In this document: positions 5,057-5,774 of the stretch, piece after piece | How the letters are laid out: the number at the start of each line of letters is the position of its first letter | Numbering within the stretch: position 1 is the stretch's first letter | Assembly: GCA_902493545.1 (NCBI GenBank) | Contig: CABUQI010000080.1 | Coordinates: forward strand, 1-5,774 | Length of the DNA stretch: 5,774 bases | DNA from: an uncultured Collinsella sp. | GTDB lineage: Bacteria > Actinomycetota > Coriobacteriia > Coriobacteriales > Coriobacteriaceae | Reading direction: 5' to 3' | Notes under the pieces: generated by a model | Seen by the model: the letters and a program-made list of their open reading frames with translations, nothing else | Databases searched by the model: none | What the model was told of the DNA's origin: nothing | Position numbers and translations under genes: made by a program

Positions 5057-5774
5057 ATGGAGATCACCAAGGATATCCGCTACATCGGTGTCGACGATCA
5101 CGACATTGACCTGTTCGAGGGCCAGTACGACGTGTCCGAGAACGGTATGGCATACAACAGCTACGTTATCTTGGGCGATAAAATCGCCGTCGCCGATTCG
5201 GTCGACGGTGGTTTTGTCGACGAGTGGCTCGACAACCTCGAGGTTGCGCTCGATGGACGTACGCCCGACTACCTGGTTATCCATCACATGGAGCCCGATC
5301 ACTCCGCCGGTATAGCCGCCTTTATGGAGCGCTATCCCCAGGCGCAGATTGTTGCCAGCATGGGTGCTTTCCGCATGATGGTCAACTACTTTGGCACCGA
5401 CTTCCCCGAGCGTAAGATGGTCGTCAAAGAGGGCGACGTTCTCGACCTGGGCGGCCACAGCCTGACCTTTATCGGCGCCCCCAACGTTCACTGGCCCGAG
5501 GTGCTCTTCTCCTACGAGTCCACCGACAAGGTGCTTTTTAGTGCCGACGGCTTTGGCAAGTTCGGCGCCAACGACATCGAGGATCCGGAAGGGTGGGCCT
5601 GTGAGGCTCGCCGTTACTACTTTGGCATCGTCGGTAAGTTCGGCAAATTCGTGCAGGCCGTGCTCAAAAAGGCCGCCGACCTGGACATTCAGATTATCTG
5701 CCCGCTCCACGGTCCCGTACTGACCGAGAACCTGGGCTATTACCTCGACACCTATAACACCTGGTCGAGCTACC
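5057..5774 (+). CDS. FprA-type flavodiiron protein (A-type flavoprotein), 3' end cut off
   Basis: This is a cytosolic flavodiiron protein; the family reduces O2 to water and/or NO to N2O, usually fed electrons by rubredoxin, and protects anaerobes. The visible 239 residues cover the metallo-beta-lactamase-like domain. The di-iron ligands are all present: His77-x-Glu79-x-Asp81 with His82 (HHMEPDH), His145 (NVHWPE), Asp164 (SADGFG) and His218 (CPLHGP). The 18-residue spacing from His145 to Asp164 matches characterised members. The sequence runs out at LGYYLDTYNTWSSY, just where the flavodoxin (FMN) domain should begin, so about 160 residues are missing and any extra rubredoxin domain cannot be judged. 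The ATG start follows a perfect AGGAGG at 9 nt. O2 versus NO preference is not readable here. It looks like its own transcription unit. Confidence 0.95.
   Translation, partial: MEITKDIRYIGVDDHDIDLFEGQYDVSENGMAYNSYVILGDKIAVADSVDGGFVDEWLDNLEVALDGRTPDYLVIHHMEPDHSAGIAAFMERYPQAQIVASMGAFRMMVNYFGTDFPERKMVVKEGDVLDLGGHSLTFIGAPNVHWPEVLFSYESTDKVLFSADGFGKFGANDIEDPEGWACEARRYYFGIVGKFGKFVQAVLKKAADLDIQIICPLHGPVLTENLGYYLDTYNTWSSY

Noticed and set aside
5036..5710. Open frame of 224 codons on the minus strand opposite the flavodiiron gene
   Set aside because: The + strand frame carries all di-iron ligands and a perfect ribosome site; the opposite frame would also cover its promoter and has no family features.

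Overview
The window looks like a GC-rich, anaerobic, fermentative bacterium of the gut Actinobacteria type. My best guess is Coriobacteriia, close to Collinsella. This is inferred from three things seen together: high-GC codon use, a Firmicutes-type (class II) galactose-1-phosphate uridylyltransferase, and a flavodiiron protein typical of strict anaerobes. No marker gene fixes the taxonomy, so treat it as a guess.

Layout from left to right. Positions 1-389 (+) hold the 3' end of a PfkB-family sugar kinase, most like LacC tagatose-6-phosphate kinases. Positions 390-732 contain no gene but are densely structured: a 12-bp perfect hairpin just after the kinase stop, a ~98-bp rod-like inverted repeat, a 71-bp REP/BIME-like element whose two ends both read GTAG inward, and a strong intrinsic terminator for the leftward gal operon. 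Positions 733-3557 (-) are a two-gene Leloir operon, galK then galT, whose reading frames overlap. Positions 3558-3895 are the divergent control region, with three copies of a LacI-type operator. Positions 3896-4927 (+) encode a LacI/GalR-family repressor. Positions 4928-5056 hold an extended -10 promoter overlapped by a 7-bp dyad. Positions 5057-5774 (+) are the 5' two-thirds of an FprA-type flavodiiron protein, cut by the window end.

How the genes work together. GalK phosphorylates galactose to galactose-1-phosphate, and GalT exchanges it with UDP-glucose to give glucose-1-phosphate and UDP-galactose. The divergent LacI-type regulator most probably controls both galKT and itself through the repeated operators, possibly with DNA looping. 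galE and galM are not in the window. The upstream kinase would serve a separate tagatose-6-phosphate route, or another hexose phosphate, and is convergent with the gal operon. The flavodiiron protein is a separate unit for oxygen or NO detoxification.

The protein genes belong to known families. I found no clearly new system. The parts most worth a second look are non-coding: the structured region 390-690, the operator triplet at 3598-3802, and the dyad over the flavodiiron promoter.
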